Positions 1 through 8,308 of a stretch of 17,550 nucleotides of DNA are shown piece by piece (positions within the stretch are counted from its first letter, which is position 1; the number at the start of each line of letters is the position of its first letter). Below the pieces are notes generated by a model that was given only the letters and a program-made list of their open reading frames with translations, ran no database searches and was not told the DNA's origin. The position numbers were made by a program, and so were the translations under genes. Origin of the DNA: an uncultured Sediminicola sp. (GTDB lineage: Bacteria; Bacteroidota; Bacteroidia; Flavobacteriales; Flavobacteriaceae); the NCBI GenBank assembly GCA_938039345.1, contig CALHVB010000063.1:1-17550 (forward strand), written 5' to 3'.

Positions 1-167
1 TGATTATTTTTGCAGCGGTAGCTTCTTTAGATTTGGTAAAAAACTTAATAGACCTCTCTTACGCTTTAATGGTGATTCCTAATATGATAGCAGTATTATT
101 GTTAGCGCCTAAGGTTAATATTGCTACTAAAGAATATTTAAATAAATTAAAGAATGGCAGAGCATAA
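1..167 (+). CDS. C-terminal fragment of a sodium:alanine (AGCS-type) symporter
   Basis: An open frame enters from the left edge (first full codon at position 3) and ends with TAA at 165-167, giving the last 54 residues of a membrane protein. It holds a hydrophobic helix with the run YALMVIPNMIAVLLLAPKV, followed by a short charged tail that ends in NGRA. The 'ALM-IPN-IA-LLLAPKV' pattern is typical of the last transmembrane helix of the alanine/glycine:cation symporter family, which imports small amino acids with sodium across the inner membrane. The fragment is short, so the family call rests on this one helix. Its stop codon overlaps the era start by 14 bases, which suggests shared transcription and perhaps translational coupling. 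Confidence 0.7.
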   Translation, partial: IIFAAVASLDLVKNLIDLSYALMVIPNMIAVLLLAPKVNIATKEYLNKLKNGRA

Positions 168-1041
168 AGCTGGTTTTGTAAATATTATAGGAAATCCTAA
201 TGTAGGTAAGTCTACCTTAATGAATGCTTTTGTGGGAGAGAAGTTATCTATTATTACTTCTAAAGCGCAAACCACAAGGCATCGTATATTAGGTATTGTT
301 AATGGAGACGATTTTCAGGTAATATTATCAGATACACCAGGAATTATTAAACCGGCTTATGAGTTACAATCTTCTATGATGGATTTTGTGAAATCTGCCT
401 TTGAAGATGCCGATGTATTGTTGTACATGGTAGAAATAGGAGAAAAGGCGTTAAAAGACGAACGTTTTTTTGAGAAAATAAAGAATAGTAAAATACCTGT
501 TTTATTGTTGTTGAATAAGATTGATGTCTCTGAACAAGAAGTTTTAGAGGAGCAGGTGCAGTATTGGCAAGAACAATTACCTACAGCAGAAATACATTTA
601 ATATCAGCATTACAAAATTTTAATGTTAAAGAAGTATTCTTAAGAATTATAGAATTACTACCTCAAGGACCACCTTATTACCCAAAAGACCAATTAACAG
701 ATAAACCAGAGCGTTTTTTTGTAAACGAAACTATTCGCGAAAAAATACTACAGCAGTATAAAAAAGAAATTCCGTATTCAGTAGAGATAGATACCGAAGA
801 ATTTTTTGAAGACGAAACCATCATTCGCATGCGTTCTGTAATTATGGTAGAAAGAGATTCTCAAAAAGGAATTATCATAGGTCATAAAGGAAGTGCTTTA
901 AAAAAGGTAGGGGTAGAAGCTAGAAAAGATTTAGAGAAATTTTTTGACAAACAAGTGCATTTAGAATTGTATGTTAAAGTAAATAAAAACTGGAGAAGTA
1001 ATGTTAACCAATTAAAACGTTTTGGTTACAATAAAGGTTAA
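154..1041 (+). CDS. era: GTPase Era (ribosome small-subunit assembly)
   Basis: Era is an essential GTPase that binds the 3' end of 16S rRNA and helps mature the 30S subunit in the cytoplasm. The 295 residues match the family's usual length of about 300. The GTPase domain shows the P-loop GNPNVGKS at residues 13-20, switch-region threonines near 40-41, DTPG at 60-63, NKID at 121-124 and SAL at 151-153. The C-terminal KH RNA-binding domain has the GHKG loop at 243-246. The ATG at 154 puts the P-loop at the usual distance from the N-terminus. The gene starts inside the end of the upstream symporter gene, and a strong terminator follows about 100 bases after its stop. There is no sign of truncation, and I am confident of the identity. 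Confidence 0.98.
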   Translation: MAEHKAGFVNIIGNPNVGKSTLMNAFVGEKLSIITSKAQTTRHRILGIVNGDDFQVILSDTPGIIKPAYELQSSMMDFVKSAFEDADVLLYMVEIGEKALKDERFFEKIKNSKIPVLLLLNKIDVSEQEVLEEQVQYWQEQLPTAEIHLISALQNFNVKEVFLRIIELLPQGPPYYPKDQLTDKPERFFVNETIREKILQQYKKEIPYSVEIDTEEFFEDETIIRMRSVIMVERDSQKGIIIGHKGSALKKVGVEARKDLEKFFDKQVHLELYVKVNKNWRSNVNQLKRFGYNKG

Positions 1042-1144
1042 ATTTTAATATTTACTTATTGTTATAGTTGTACTTATGTTGTAGTAATGAAATTTCTAAT
1101 ACAATTATCATTCATGAAATAAAGTAAATAAAACTCTTTTAGGT

Positions 1145-1186
1145 AAAAATCCTTTGAATTCTCCTATAGAATTTAAAGGATTTTTT
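1145..1186 (+). terminator. Rho-independent terminator after era
   Basis: An 18-bp stem (1145-1162 with 1168-1185, one G-U pair) closes a five-base loop (CCTAT) and runs into a T tract on its 3' side. Two GC pairs in the stem follow the CCTTT/AAAGG segment. The A tract on the 5' side mirrors the T tract, so it may also stop transcription from the other strand. It separates era from der. Confidence 0.9.
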
Positions 1187-1278
1187 GTTTTAAGAGAATA
1201 TGTAATTCAATAGCATTAAATCTTAAAGATATATCCATATGATATTCATAAACTTATCTTTTCTTAAGATATAAGTAG

Positions 1279-1286
1279 TACTTTTG
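1279..1286 (+). promoter_or_regulatory. Candidate -7 box of the der promoter
   Basis: TACTTTTG matches the Bacteroidota housekeeping -7 consensus TAnnTTTG. It lies 17 bases upstream of the der ATG, so the transcript leader would be only about 10 bases. No clear TTG-type -33 element is seen at the expected spacing (about 1254-1262 is ATCTTTTCTT). The assignment therefore rests on the -7 box and on its position after the era terminator. Confidence 0.55.
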
Positions 1287-1303
1287 TAGCCAAATTTTAT
1301 TTT

Positions 1304-2611
1304 ATGAGTGCAATTGTTGCCGTGGTAGGAAGACCTAATGTTGGTAAGTCTACTTTTTTTAATAGATTAATTCAGCGTAGAGAGGCCATTGTAGATGCAG
1401 TTAGTGGGGTAACTCGTGACCGTCATTATGGTAAAAGTGATTGGAACGGAAGAGAATTTTCATTAATTGATACTGGCGGCTATGTACTTGGTAGTGATGA
1501 TGTTTTTGAAGCAGAAATAGATAAACAAGTAGAGTTAGCTATTGATGAAGCAGATGCTATTATTTTTATGGTAGATGTAGAGTCTGGTGTAACAGGAATG
1601 GATGAAGATGTAGCTAATCTTTTAAGACGAGTAAATAAGCCTGTTCTTTTAGCAGTTAATAAGGTAGATAACGCTAAGCGTGCAGAAGATGCAGTAGAAT
1701 TCTATTCTTTAGGATTAGGAGAGTATTTTACAATAGCTAGTATTAATGGTAGTGGTACCGGAGAACTTTTAGATGAATTGGTACGTGTGTTACCAGAACA
1801 TGTTGAGGAAGAAGAGAGCGATTTACCTCGTTTTGCTGTAGTAGGTAGACCTAACGCAGGAAAGTCTTCTTTTATAAATGCATTAATTGGGGAAGATAGG
1901 TATATTGTAACAGACATAGCAGGTACTACAAGAGATAGTATAGATACAAAATATAACAGATTTGGTTTTGAGTTTAATTTAGTAGATACTGCAGGTATAC
2001 GTAGAAAAGCAAAAGTAAAAGAAGATTTAGAATTTTACTCTGTAATGCGTTCTGTTAGAGCTATAGAAAATAGCGATGTTTGTTTATTGGTTTTAGACGC
2101 CTCTAGAGGTTTTGATGGGCAGGTAGAGAATATATTTTGGTTGGCCCAAAGAAACCACAAGGGAATTGTTATTCTTGTAAATAAGTGGGATTTAGTAGAG
2201 AATAAAGAAACCAATACTATAAAACATTATACCGATAAAATAAAGAAAGCAATAGAACCATTCACAGATGTGCCTATTATCTTTATATCTGTATTAAATA
2301 AACAACGAATTTTTAAAGCAATAGAAACAGCTGTTGAGGTATACAAAAATAGGAGTGCAAAAGTTCCTACTAGAAAGTTTAATGATGTTATGTTGCCTAT
2401 TATAGAGCAAAATTCGCCTCCAGCCTATAAAGGTAAGTACGTAAAGATTAAATTCTGTACACAATTACCAACGCCATATCCGCAATTTGCATTTTTCTGT
2501 AATTTGCCTCAGTATGTAAGAGAACCGTATAAACGATTTTTAGAAAATAAATTAAGAGAAAATTTTAATTTTAACGGGGTGCCTATTTCTATATTTATGA
2601 GGAAAAAATAA
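1304..2611 (+). CDS. der: GTPase Der (double-domain, 50S assembly)
   Basis: Der (EngA) is a cytoplasmic GTPase with two tandem G domains that acts in late 50S ribosomal subunit assembly. The first G domain shows GRPNVGKS at residues 9-16, DTGG at 56-59 and NKVD at 119-122. The second shows GRPNAGKS at 181-188, DTAG at 228-231 and NKWD at 293-296. The C-terminal KH-like domain covers about 352-435. The length of 435 residues is normal. The G5 position of the second domain reads SVL (329-331) rather than the common SAL, a mild change. It appears to be transcribed on its own from the TAnnTTTG box just upstream. Its stop lies only seven bases from the stop of the convergent sigma factor gene, and no hairpin lies between them. 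Confidence 0.98.
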   Translation: MSAIVAVVGRPNVGKSTFFNRLIQRREAIVDAVSGVTRDRHYGKSDWNGREFSLIDTGGYVLGSDDVFEAEIDKQVELAIDEADAIIFMVDVESGVTGMDEDVANLLRRVNKPVLLAVNKVDNAKRAEDAVEFYSLGLGEYFTIASINGSGTGELLDELVRVLPEHVEEEESDLPRFAVVGRPNAGKSSFINALIGEDRYIVTDIAGTTRDSIDTKYNRFGFEFNLVDTAGIRRKAKVKEDLEFYSVMRSVRAIENSDVCLLVLDASRGFDGQVENIFWLAQRNHKGIVILVNKWDLVENKETNTIKHYTDKIKKAIEPFTDVPIIFISVLNKQRIFKAIETAVEVYKNRSAKVPTRKFNDVMLPIIEQNSPPAYKGKYVKIKFCTQLPTPYPQFAFFCNLPQYVREPYKRFLENKLRENFNFNGVPISIFMRKK

Positions 2612-2618
2612 TATAGCT

Positions 2619-3220
2619 TTAAAAAGAAGTAAAGAATAAGGTAGCTATTACAATAATTTGCTCTTTAATTTTTCTCATAGCCAATCCCATATGAGCCTCT
2701 ACGGTTTTTATGGATATTTCCATTTTTTCTGCCACCTCTTTGTATTTTAAACCATCAATTTTAGTGAGTGTAAAAACTTCCTTGCATTTTTTTGGTAGCG
2801 TTTCTATAGCATTTTGTATTTGCTGTAATCTCTTTTCTGCTATGTTTTCCGTGTCTTCTTCTATAAAAACATCTAATGCAGATATTTTTATAGAAGTAAT
2901 ATAATCTATCTTCTTTTGTTGTTTTTTATAAACATCTACAAACTCATTATAGCAACATTTGTATAGATATGCTTTTAATGAAGTTTTAATGTTTAATTTT
3001 TCTTTATGCTTCCAAATAGTAAAAATTACATTTTGAACAATGTCTTCACTTAAGTCTTTGTCATTGGTTAAATTAAAAATATATGAGCATAACTCGTTGT
3101 AATACAGTGAGTAGAGTTTTTTGTAAGCAGACTCGTTACCAGTTTTTAGCTTACTTATTTTAAGGTCTATATTTTTTTTAACTTCTTCCAGAGAAAATGT
3201 TTTTGAACTTAATTTAACAT
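2619..3220 (-). CDS. ECF sigma factor, FecI type, start codon disrupted (possible pseudogene)
   Basis: The minus-strand frame is open from 3224 to the TAA at 2619-2621 and encodes a clear small sigma-70 factor. Region 2 includes KDLSEDIVQNVIFTIWKH, with the acidic-aromatic pattern that binds core polymerase. Region 4 includes LPKKCKEVFTLTKIDGLKYK and then a helix-turn-helix around EVAEKMEISIKTVEAHM. Such factors direct transcription of a neighbouring TonB-receptor operon and are held by a FecR anti-sigma factor, which is encoded divergently here. The frame has no in-frame ATG, GTG or TTG before region 4. An ATG at 3220-3218 is out of register and stops after three codons (ATG TTA AAT TAA). 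Adding one base in its AAA run would give a 200-residue protein starting MLKLSSKTFSLEEV. Explanations include a real frameshift, a base-call error, a -1 ribosomal slip (same product) or a rare start such as CTG at 3191. The fold assignment is firm, but the expression status is not. Confidence 0.8.
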
Positions 3221-3307
3221 GAAATTAGTTTTTTTTTAACAAAAACAACAAAAAACTAAGGGTAAAAAAGAAATTTAAAGTCATATAATAAATTAACCTT
3301 CTCTCAA
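3221..3307. promoter_or_regulatory. Divergent control region between sigma and anti-sigma genes
   Basis: These 87 bases separate the sigma gene (leftward) from the anti-sigma operon (rightward) and should hold promoters for both. They are very A/T rich, with a nine-base T run and several A runs. No exact TAnnTTTG box is present on either strand. The closest leftward match is TGTTTTTG (3247-3240, one mismatch), about 20 bases before the ATG at 3220. The rightward promoter may be read by the ECF sigma factor itself, whose recognition sequence I cannot deduce from one site. Confidence 0.4.
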
Positions 3308-4513
3308 ATGAATAAAAAGGATTTAGATATTCAAAAAATTGCGAAATTTTTAAACGGCAAAATGTCGTTAGAAGAAATAGCAGATTTTAAAGAGAAATTA
3401 AAAAAAGAGGAGAACAAGCATTTAGTAGAGCAATTTATTATTACAAATCATCTTATTGATGTAGATAAAGAACGTTTTGATTCTGAACAAGCCTTTGAAA
3501 GATTTATTTTAAGCAAGCAAGAAAAGCCAAAAAATATTAAGGTGTTCTTTTTAAAGAAAGGTAGGTCTTTATTAAAATATGCGGCATTATTATTAGGGCC
3601 AATAATTTTATTATACCTTTATAATAGCTACAATTTAAGTAGTTCAATGATTACAAATGAGAGTAATGCTATTACCATTAAATTAAGTGATGGTAGTGTT
3701 AATGTTATTAATGAAAACGATTCGCAAACTATAGTAGATAGTAAAACAGGCAATGTTGTAGGGGTTCAGAATAAATCGCAATTACTATATAATAGTTCTG
3801 TTAATAATCTAAAAAATATAACCAGTGAGGTTGCAATTAATGTTGTTACGGTGCCAAGAGGCAAAAGATTTGAGGTTGTTTTGTCAGATGGTACGCATAT
3901 AAATTTAAATTCTGAAACTATTATAAAATATCCTGTAGAATTTAAACAAGGGGAAGATAGGATGGTAGAGCTAATAGGTGAAGCTTATTTTAAGGTGGCT
4001 AAAGATAAAGAACATCCTTTTATAGTAAAAACAAAAGAAGTAAGAACACAAGTTTTGGGAACAGAATTTAATGTAACAGCATATAATAATGATGCTTTTT
4101 CTAAAGTAGTGCTAATAGAAGGTTCGGTACTTGTTTCTGCTGAAGGTGATGAATCTAAGAATAGAGGGGGAATTCTTTTGAAGCCAGGTAAAAAAATAGT
4201 GTATTCTAAAATAGAGAAATTAATGAAGGAGTCAGATGCAGTAGTAATGAACCATGTTGCTTGGATTAATGGTGTGTTACTTTTTGAGAATGAAAGTTTT
4301 ATGAATATATCAAAAAAATTAGAACGATTTTATAATGTGGATATAATTAACAATTATGAAGCTTTTAATAACGAAAACTTTACAGGGCAATTTGATGTAG
4401 AGACGATAGAAGAAGTTTTTAAAACCTTTAAAAAGAGCACCTCATTTGAATATATAATAGAGAACAATAAAGTGAATATTAACCCACTAAAATTAATGAA
4501 AGAAGAGAAATGA
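3308..4513 (+). CDS. FecR-family anti-sigma factor
   Basis: This inner-membrane regulator is predicted to sequester the ECF sigma factor in the cytoplasm and to sense the transporter in the periplasm. The cytoplasmic N-terminal part covers about residues 1-85. A single transmembrane helix lies at about 90-107 (YAALLLGPIILLYLYNSY). The periplasmic FecR domain at about 181-260 shows VPRGKRFEVVLSDGTHINLN, then GEAYFKV, HPFIVKT and VLGTEFNVTAY. A C-terminal domain of the DUF4974 type begins near 320 (LLFENESFMNISKKLERFY). The length of 401 residues is normal for the Bacteroidota group. It is the first gene of the susC operon and is divergent from the sigma gene, whereas in many loci the two genes run in the same direction. 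Its C-terminal domain is the expected partner of the STN domain of the next gene's product. Confidence 0.93.
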   Translation: MNKKDLDIQKIAKFLNGKMSLEEIADFKEKLKKEENKHLVEQFIITNHLIDVDKERFDSEQAFERFILSKQEKPKNIKVFFLKKGRSLLKYAALLLGPIILLYLYNSYNLSSSMITNESNAITIKLSDGSVNVINENDSQTIVDSKTGNVVGVQNKSQLLYNSSVNNLKNITSEVAINVVTVPRGKRFEVVLSDGTHINLNSETIIKYPVEFKQGEDRMVELIGEAYFKVAKDKEHPFIVKTKEVRTQVLGTEFNVTAYNNDAFSKVVLIEGSVLVSAEGDESKNRGGILLKPGKKIVYSKIEKLMKESDAVVMNHVAWINGVLLFENESFMNISKKLERFYNVDIINNYEAFNNENFTGQFDVETIEEVFKTFKKSTSFEYIIENNKVNINPLKLMKEEK

Positions 4514-4528
4514 AATAATTAAAAAAAA

Positions 4529-4562
4529 GAAATCAAGAGATGCTCCAACACCTCTCGATTTC
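4529..4562 (+). promoter_or_regulatory. Stem-loop in the susC leader
   Basis: Between fecR and susC, a 14-position stem (4529-4542 with 4549-4562) closes a six-base loop, CTCCAA. Twelve positions pair, and the two mismatches are both A opposite C, as if G had changed to A. No T run follows (AGAAAATTAAC comes next), so it is not a classical terminator. It may stabilise or process the mRNA between fecR and susC, or tune susC translation. Its role is inferred only. Confidence 0.6.
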
Positions 4563-4610
4563 AGAAAATTAACTTTAAAAATGTGCAATCTTTAAAATCA
4601 TGTTAAAAAT

Positions 4611-7600
4611 ATGAAAAAACCAGACAATGGTGGCTGTTCTTATGCCACTATATTAAAATTCGATTTAAAAATGAAACTAACTTTTCTTTTATTAGTTTTT
4701 TCCTTGTGTCGAATCAATGCAAGTATTTATTCTCAGAACACTAAAATTACATTAGATCTAAATAATGTTACTTATGAACAGTTGTTTAAAGAATTAAAGA
4801 AAGATACCGAGTTTAAAATATTTTATAAGAATTCGGAAATTGATTACAAGAAGAAAGTATCTATTAATGTTGTTAAAAAGCGTATGGAGTATATATTAGA
4901 AGTCCTTTTTAAGGATACTAATATAGATTATACCATTTTAGGCAAGCAAGTTATACTTACTAGTAATAATTTAAATAAAAAGACACGAGATGAACAAGAT
5001 CAGTATAAATTAGCAGGTACTGTAGTAGATCAAGGAAATATTCCTTTAATAGGAATGTCAATAATTAAGAAAGGTACATCAACAGGTGTTGTAACAGATT
5101 TTGATGGTAATTTTTCTATTTTAGTTACCAAAGGTGATGTTTTAGTAATAAGTGGTTTAGGTTTTAAAACACAAGAATACACCATCACAAATCAAAAACA
5201 ATTAAAAATTGTTTTAGAAGAAGATGTAGAAGCTTTGGATGAGGTAGTTGTTTCTGGTTATGATAAAACGTCTAAAAGAATATTTACAGGGGCTAGTAGT
5301 TCTATAAAATCTAGTGAACTAAAAATAGATGGTTTAGTAGATGTTGGTAGAATGTTAGAAGGTAAAGCCGCAGGTGTTAGTATACAGAATGTAACGGGTA
5401 CATTTGGTGCAGCGCCAAAGATTACAATTCGTGGGGCATCTTCTGTATTTGGAGATACAAGACCTTTGTGGGTTATAGATGGTGTTATACAAGAAGATAT
5501 TGTAGTAACAGATTTTGAATCATTAGTTTCTGGTAATGCCTCTTCATTATTGGGGTCTACAATAGCTGGTATTAATGCAAACGATATAGAGAAAATAGAT
5601 GTGCTTAAAGATGCCTCTGCAACCTCTTTATATGGAGCTCGTGCACTTAACGGAGTTATTGTAATAACTACTAAAAGCGGAAAAAGAGATACTAAGCTAA
5701 AAGTTAATTACAGCTTAGAGCAAACCGTTAGAGATACACCTAGATATAGTAATTTTGATATTTTAAATTCTCAAGAAACAGTAAGTATCTTTAAAGAGAT
5801 AGAATCTAAAGGTTTTTTAGATTTCCCAGATGTAGCACAAAATAGAAATGGGGGCATTTATACAATACTTGCGCAACAATTAAATGCATATGACACTTCT
5901 GGAGGAGTATACGGAGTTAGAAATACACCAGAAGCAAGAAATGAATTTTTACAACAATACGAGTTTGCTAATACTAATTGGTTTAAAGAATTGTTTAGAC
6001 AATCTTTAACTCAGAATCATACGATAAGTTTTTCTGGAGGAGGTGCGGATAATAGTTTTTATGCATCAATAGGTTTTTATAATGACCCAGGATGGACGGT
6101 AGCAGATAAAGTTTCTAGAATAACATCAAACATAAAAAATACGTATAGTATATCCGATAAGTTTAAATTAACACTTTCAACTGTGGCATCTGTAAGAGAG
6201 CAAGATGCTCCAGGTACTTTTGATAGAGAGGTAGATAATTTTAGAGGAGGTGTAACTCGTGATTTTGATATTAATCCATTTGATTATGCTTTGTCAACTA
6301 ATAGAACACTAAGAGCTAGAGACAATAATGGAAATTTAGAATTTTATAGACGTAATTGGGCTCCCTTCAATATTTTTAATGAATTAGAGAATAATTATAT
6401 AGATTTAAATGTTAAGGATGTACGTTTTCAGATAGAAGCAAATTATAAGATTAATAAAAAATTAAGTTATGACTTTTTAGCATCTGCTAGGTATGTAGTT
6501 TCAAACAGAGAGCATAATGTAACAGAAGATTCAAATGTTGCTGCGGCCTATCGATCTCAGGAAACAACAATAGTTAGAGATAATAATGTGTTTCTTTATC
6601 AAGATCCAGAGAATCCAACAGCACCACCAGTTTCAGTATTGCCAAATGGGGGTATTTTCAGAAAAACAAACAACGATTTAACTAACTACTATTTTAGAAA
6701 CAGTATAAGCTATAATGATACGTTTAATGATAAACATGAGTTTAGCGGATTATTAGGTCAAGAAGTTAGGTATATAGATCGTTCAGAAGATTTCTTTATA
6801 GGGTATGGTTTACAATACAGCAGAGGGTCTGTACCATTTACCAATCCTGGTATTATTGAAAAAACACTAGGAGAACAAAATAATTATTTTGGTTTAGAGG
6901 ATGAAAGAGAGCGTACAGTTGGTCTTTTTTCTAAACTTACTTATGCTTTTGATAGCAAGTATGTTCTTTCATTAACAGGACGTTATGATGGATCTAATAG
7001 GCAAGGAAGAAGTAAGGCATCTAGGTGGCTGCCTACGGGGAGTATTAGTGGAAAATGGAATGTGATGAATGAAGACTTTATGAAAAATGTAGAAGTTATT
7101 AATAGTCTTAATTTTAGAGCTTCATATGGTCTTACAGCAACAGCAGGGCCAGCTACTAACTCTTTAGCAATATTTAGAAATGATGTAACTAACCGTTTGG
7201 CAATAGGTTCAAGAGAGCGATTTTTAAATATAGAGGAATTACAGAATTCTGAATTAACATGGGAAAAACAATACGAAACAAATGTTGGTTTTGATATTGC
7301 TTTATATAATAATAAATTTCAGATAAGTGCAGATATTTATCAAAGAAAAGGATTTGATTTAATAGATTTTGTAAGAACTTCAGGAATAGGTGGCGAATTT
7401 AATAAGCAAGGAAATAATGCAGATTTAGATACTAAAGGTTTTGAGTTTTCATTTACTGTAACACCCATAAATACTGAAAATTTTAAATGGACAAGTACTT
7501 TAAATTTATCGGCATTAAAGCAAGAAATAACAGCCTTAGAAAACAAGCCTAATGTTCTAGATTTAATAGATCAAACAGGAGGTAATGTTATTGGTTTCCC

Positions 7601-8297
7601 TAGGCAGTCTTTATTTTCAATAGAATTTACAGAGTTAGATGATCGTGGTTTACCGCAATATGTTGTGCCAGATGATCCAAGTAATGTAAATAATAGTATC
7701 ACAGGGGTAGATTTTCAAGATGTAGAAGATATTACATCATACCTTAAGTATGAAGGACCTGTTGAACCAACAAAGAATGCAGGATTTTCTAATACATTAA
7801 CATATAAAAATTGGAGTTTAAGTTTCTTAATTACAGCATCTGGAGGAAATAAAGTAAGGTTAGATCCAATTTTTAATAGTGAATCTACAGATATTGATTT
7901 TACTGATTTAGACATATTTACTAGAGAGTTAACAAATAGATGGATTAATCCTGGTGATGAGAATTTTACCAATATTCCAGTAATCCCTAGTGGTAGACTT
8001 ATTAATGAGGTTCCTAATTTATTTAGAGCTTATAATGCATATAATTTTTCAAGTGAAAGAATTGCAGATGCCGATTTTATTCGAATGAAGAATATAAGTG
8101 TGGGGTATAAATTCCCATCAAGTTTAACTAAAAATCTAGGAATAAGTACATTAAGAATGCAATTGTCTAGTACAAACCCATTTCTTATTTATTCGGACTC
8201 TAAGTTAAATGGTCAAGACCCAGAATTTTTTAGGTCTGGTGGTGTTTCACAACCAATAACAAGACAATTTACATTATCACTTAATTTAGGATTTTAA
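4611..8297 (+). CDS. SusC/RagA-family TonB-dependent transporter with STN domain
   Basis: This is an outer-membrane, TonB-energised channel for a large nutrient, working with the SusD protein encoded next. A short leader precedes a signal peptide at about residues 21-41 (MKLTFLLLVFSL core, then NASIYSQ). An STN signalling domain follows at about 45-118. A carboxypeptidase-regulatory-like domain lies at about 132-205 (LAGTVVDQGNIPLIGMS, then VTDFDGNFSI). The plug lies at about 215-357 with EVVVSGY, LWVIDGVI (286-293) and IEKIDVLKDASATSLYGARA. The beta-barrel runs to the terminal LSLNLGF, whose last Phe is usual for barrel assembly. At 1228 residues it is of normal length for the STN-bearing group. 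A second ATG at 4671 (MKLTF) would remove 20 residues and leave a more standard signal peptide. STN plus adjacent FecR and sigma genes points to FecA-like surface signalling. Confidence 0.95.
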   Translation: MKKPDNGGCSYATILKFDLKMKLTFLLLVFSLCRINASIYSQNTKITLDLNNVTYEQLFKELKKDTEFKIFYKNSEIDYKKKVSINVVKKRMEYILEVLFKDTNIDYTILGKQVILTSNNLNKKTRDEQDQYKLAGTVVDQGNIPLIGMSIIKKGTSTGVVTDFDGNFSILVTKGDVLVISGLGFKTQEYTITNQKQLKIVLEEDVEALDEVVVSGYDKTSKRIFTGASSSIKSSELKIDGLVDVGRMLEGKAAGVSIQNVTGTFGAAPKITIRGASSVFGDTRPLWVIDGVIQEDIVVTDFESLVSGNASSLLGSTIAGINANDIEKIDVLKDASATSLYGARALNGVIVITTKSGKRDTKLKVNYSLEQTVRDTPRYSNFDILNSQETVSIFKEIESKGFLDFPDVAQNRNGGIYTILAQQLNAYDTSGGVYGVRNTPEARNEFLQQYEFANTNWFKELFRQSLTQNHTISFSGGGADNSFYASIGFYNDPGWTVADKVSRITSNIKNTYSISDKFKLTLSTVASVREQDAPGTFDREVDNFRGGVTRDFDINPFDYALSTNRTLRARDNNGNLEFYRRNWAPFNIFNELENNYIDLNVKDVRFQIEANYKINKKLSYDFLASARYVVSNREHNVTEDSNVAAAYRSQETTIVRDNNVFLYQDPENPTAPPVSVLPNGGIFRKTNNDLTNYYFRNSISYNDTFNDKHEFSGLLGQEVRYIDRSEDFFIGYGLQYSRGSVPFTNPGIIEKTLGEQNNYFGLEDERERTVGLFSKLTYAFDSKYVLSLTGRYDGSNRQGRSKASRWLPTGSISGKWNVMNEDFMKNVEVINSLNFRASYGLTATAGPATNSLAIFRNDVTNRLAIGSRERFLNIEELQNSELTWEKQYETNVGFDIALYNNKFQISADIYQRKGFDLIDFVRTSGIGGEFNKQGNNADLDTKGFEFSFTVTPINTENFKWTSTLNLSALKQEITALENKPNVLDLIDQTGGNVIGFPRQSLFSIEFTELDDRGLPQYVVPDDPSNVNNSITGVDFQDVEDITSYLKYEGPVEPTKNAGFSNTLTYKNWSLSFLITASGGNKVRLDPIFNSESTDIDFTDLDIFTRELTNRWINPGDENFTNIPVIPSGRLINEVPNLFRAYNAYNFSSERIADADFIRMKNISVGYKFPSSLTKNLGISTLRMQLSSTNPFLIYSDSKLNGQDPEFFRSGGVSQPITRQFTLSLNLGF

Positions 8298-8308
8298 ACT
8301 AGAAAACG

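Noticed and set aside
1088..1123. Eleven-codon open frame after era (MKFLIQLSFMK)
   Set aside because: It is too short, has no family resemblance, and lies in the untranslated stretch before the terminator.
2710..2904. A 64-codon open frame on the plus strand
   Set aside because: It is antisense to the sigma factor gene, which shows clear regions 2 and 4 on the minus strand.
3218..3220. ATG as a straightforward start of the sigma gene
   Set aside because: In the sequence as given it reads three codons and stops, and it is not in the sigma frame. It is used only as the likely ancestral start.
4529..4562. susC leader hairpin as a Rho-independent terminator
   Set aside because: No T run follows the stem, and the downstream susC gene is expected to be in the same operon.
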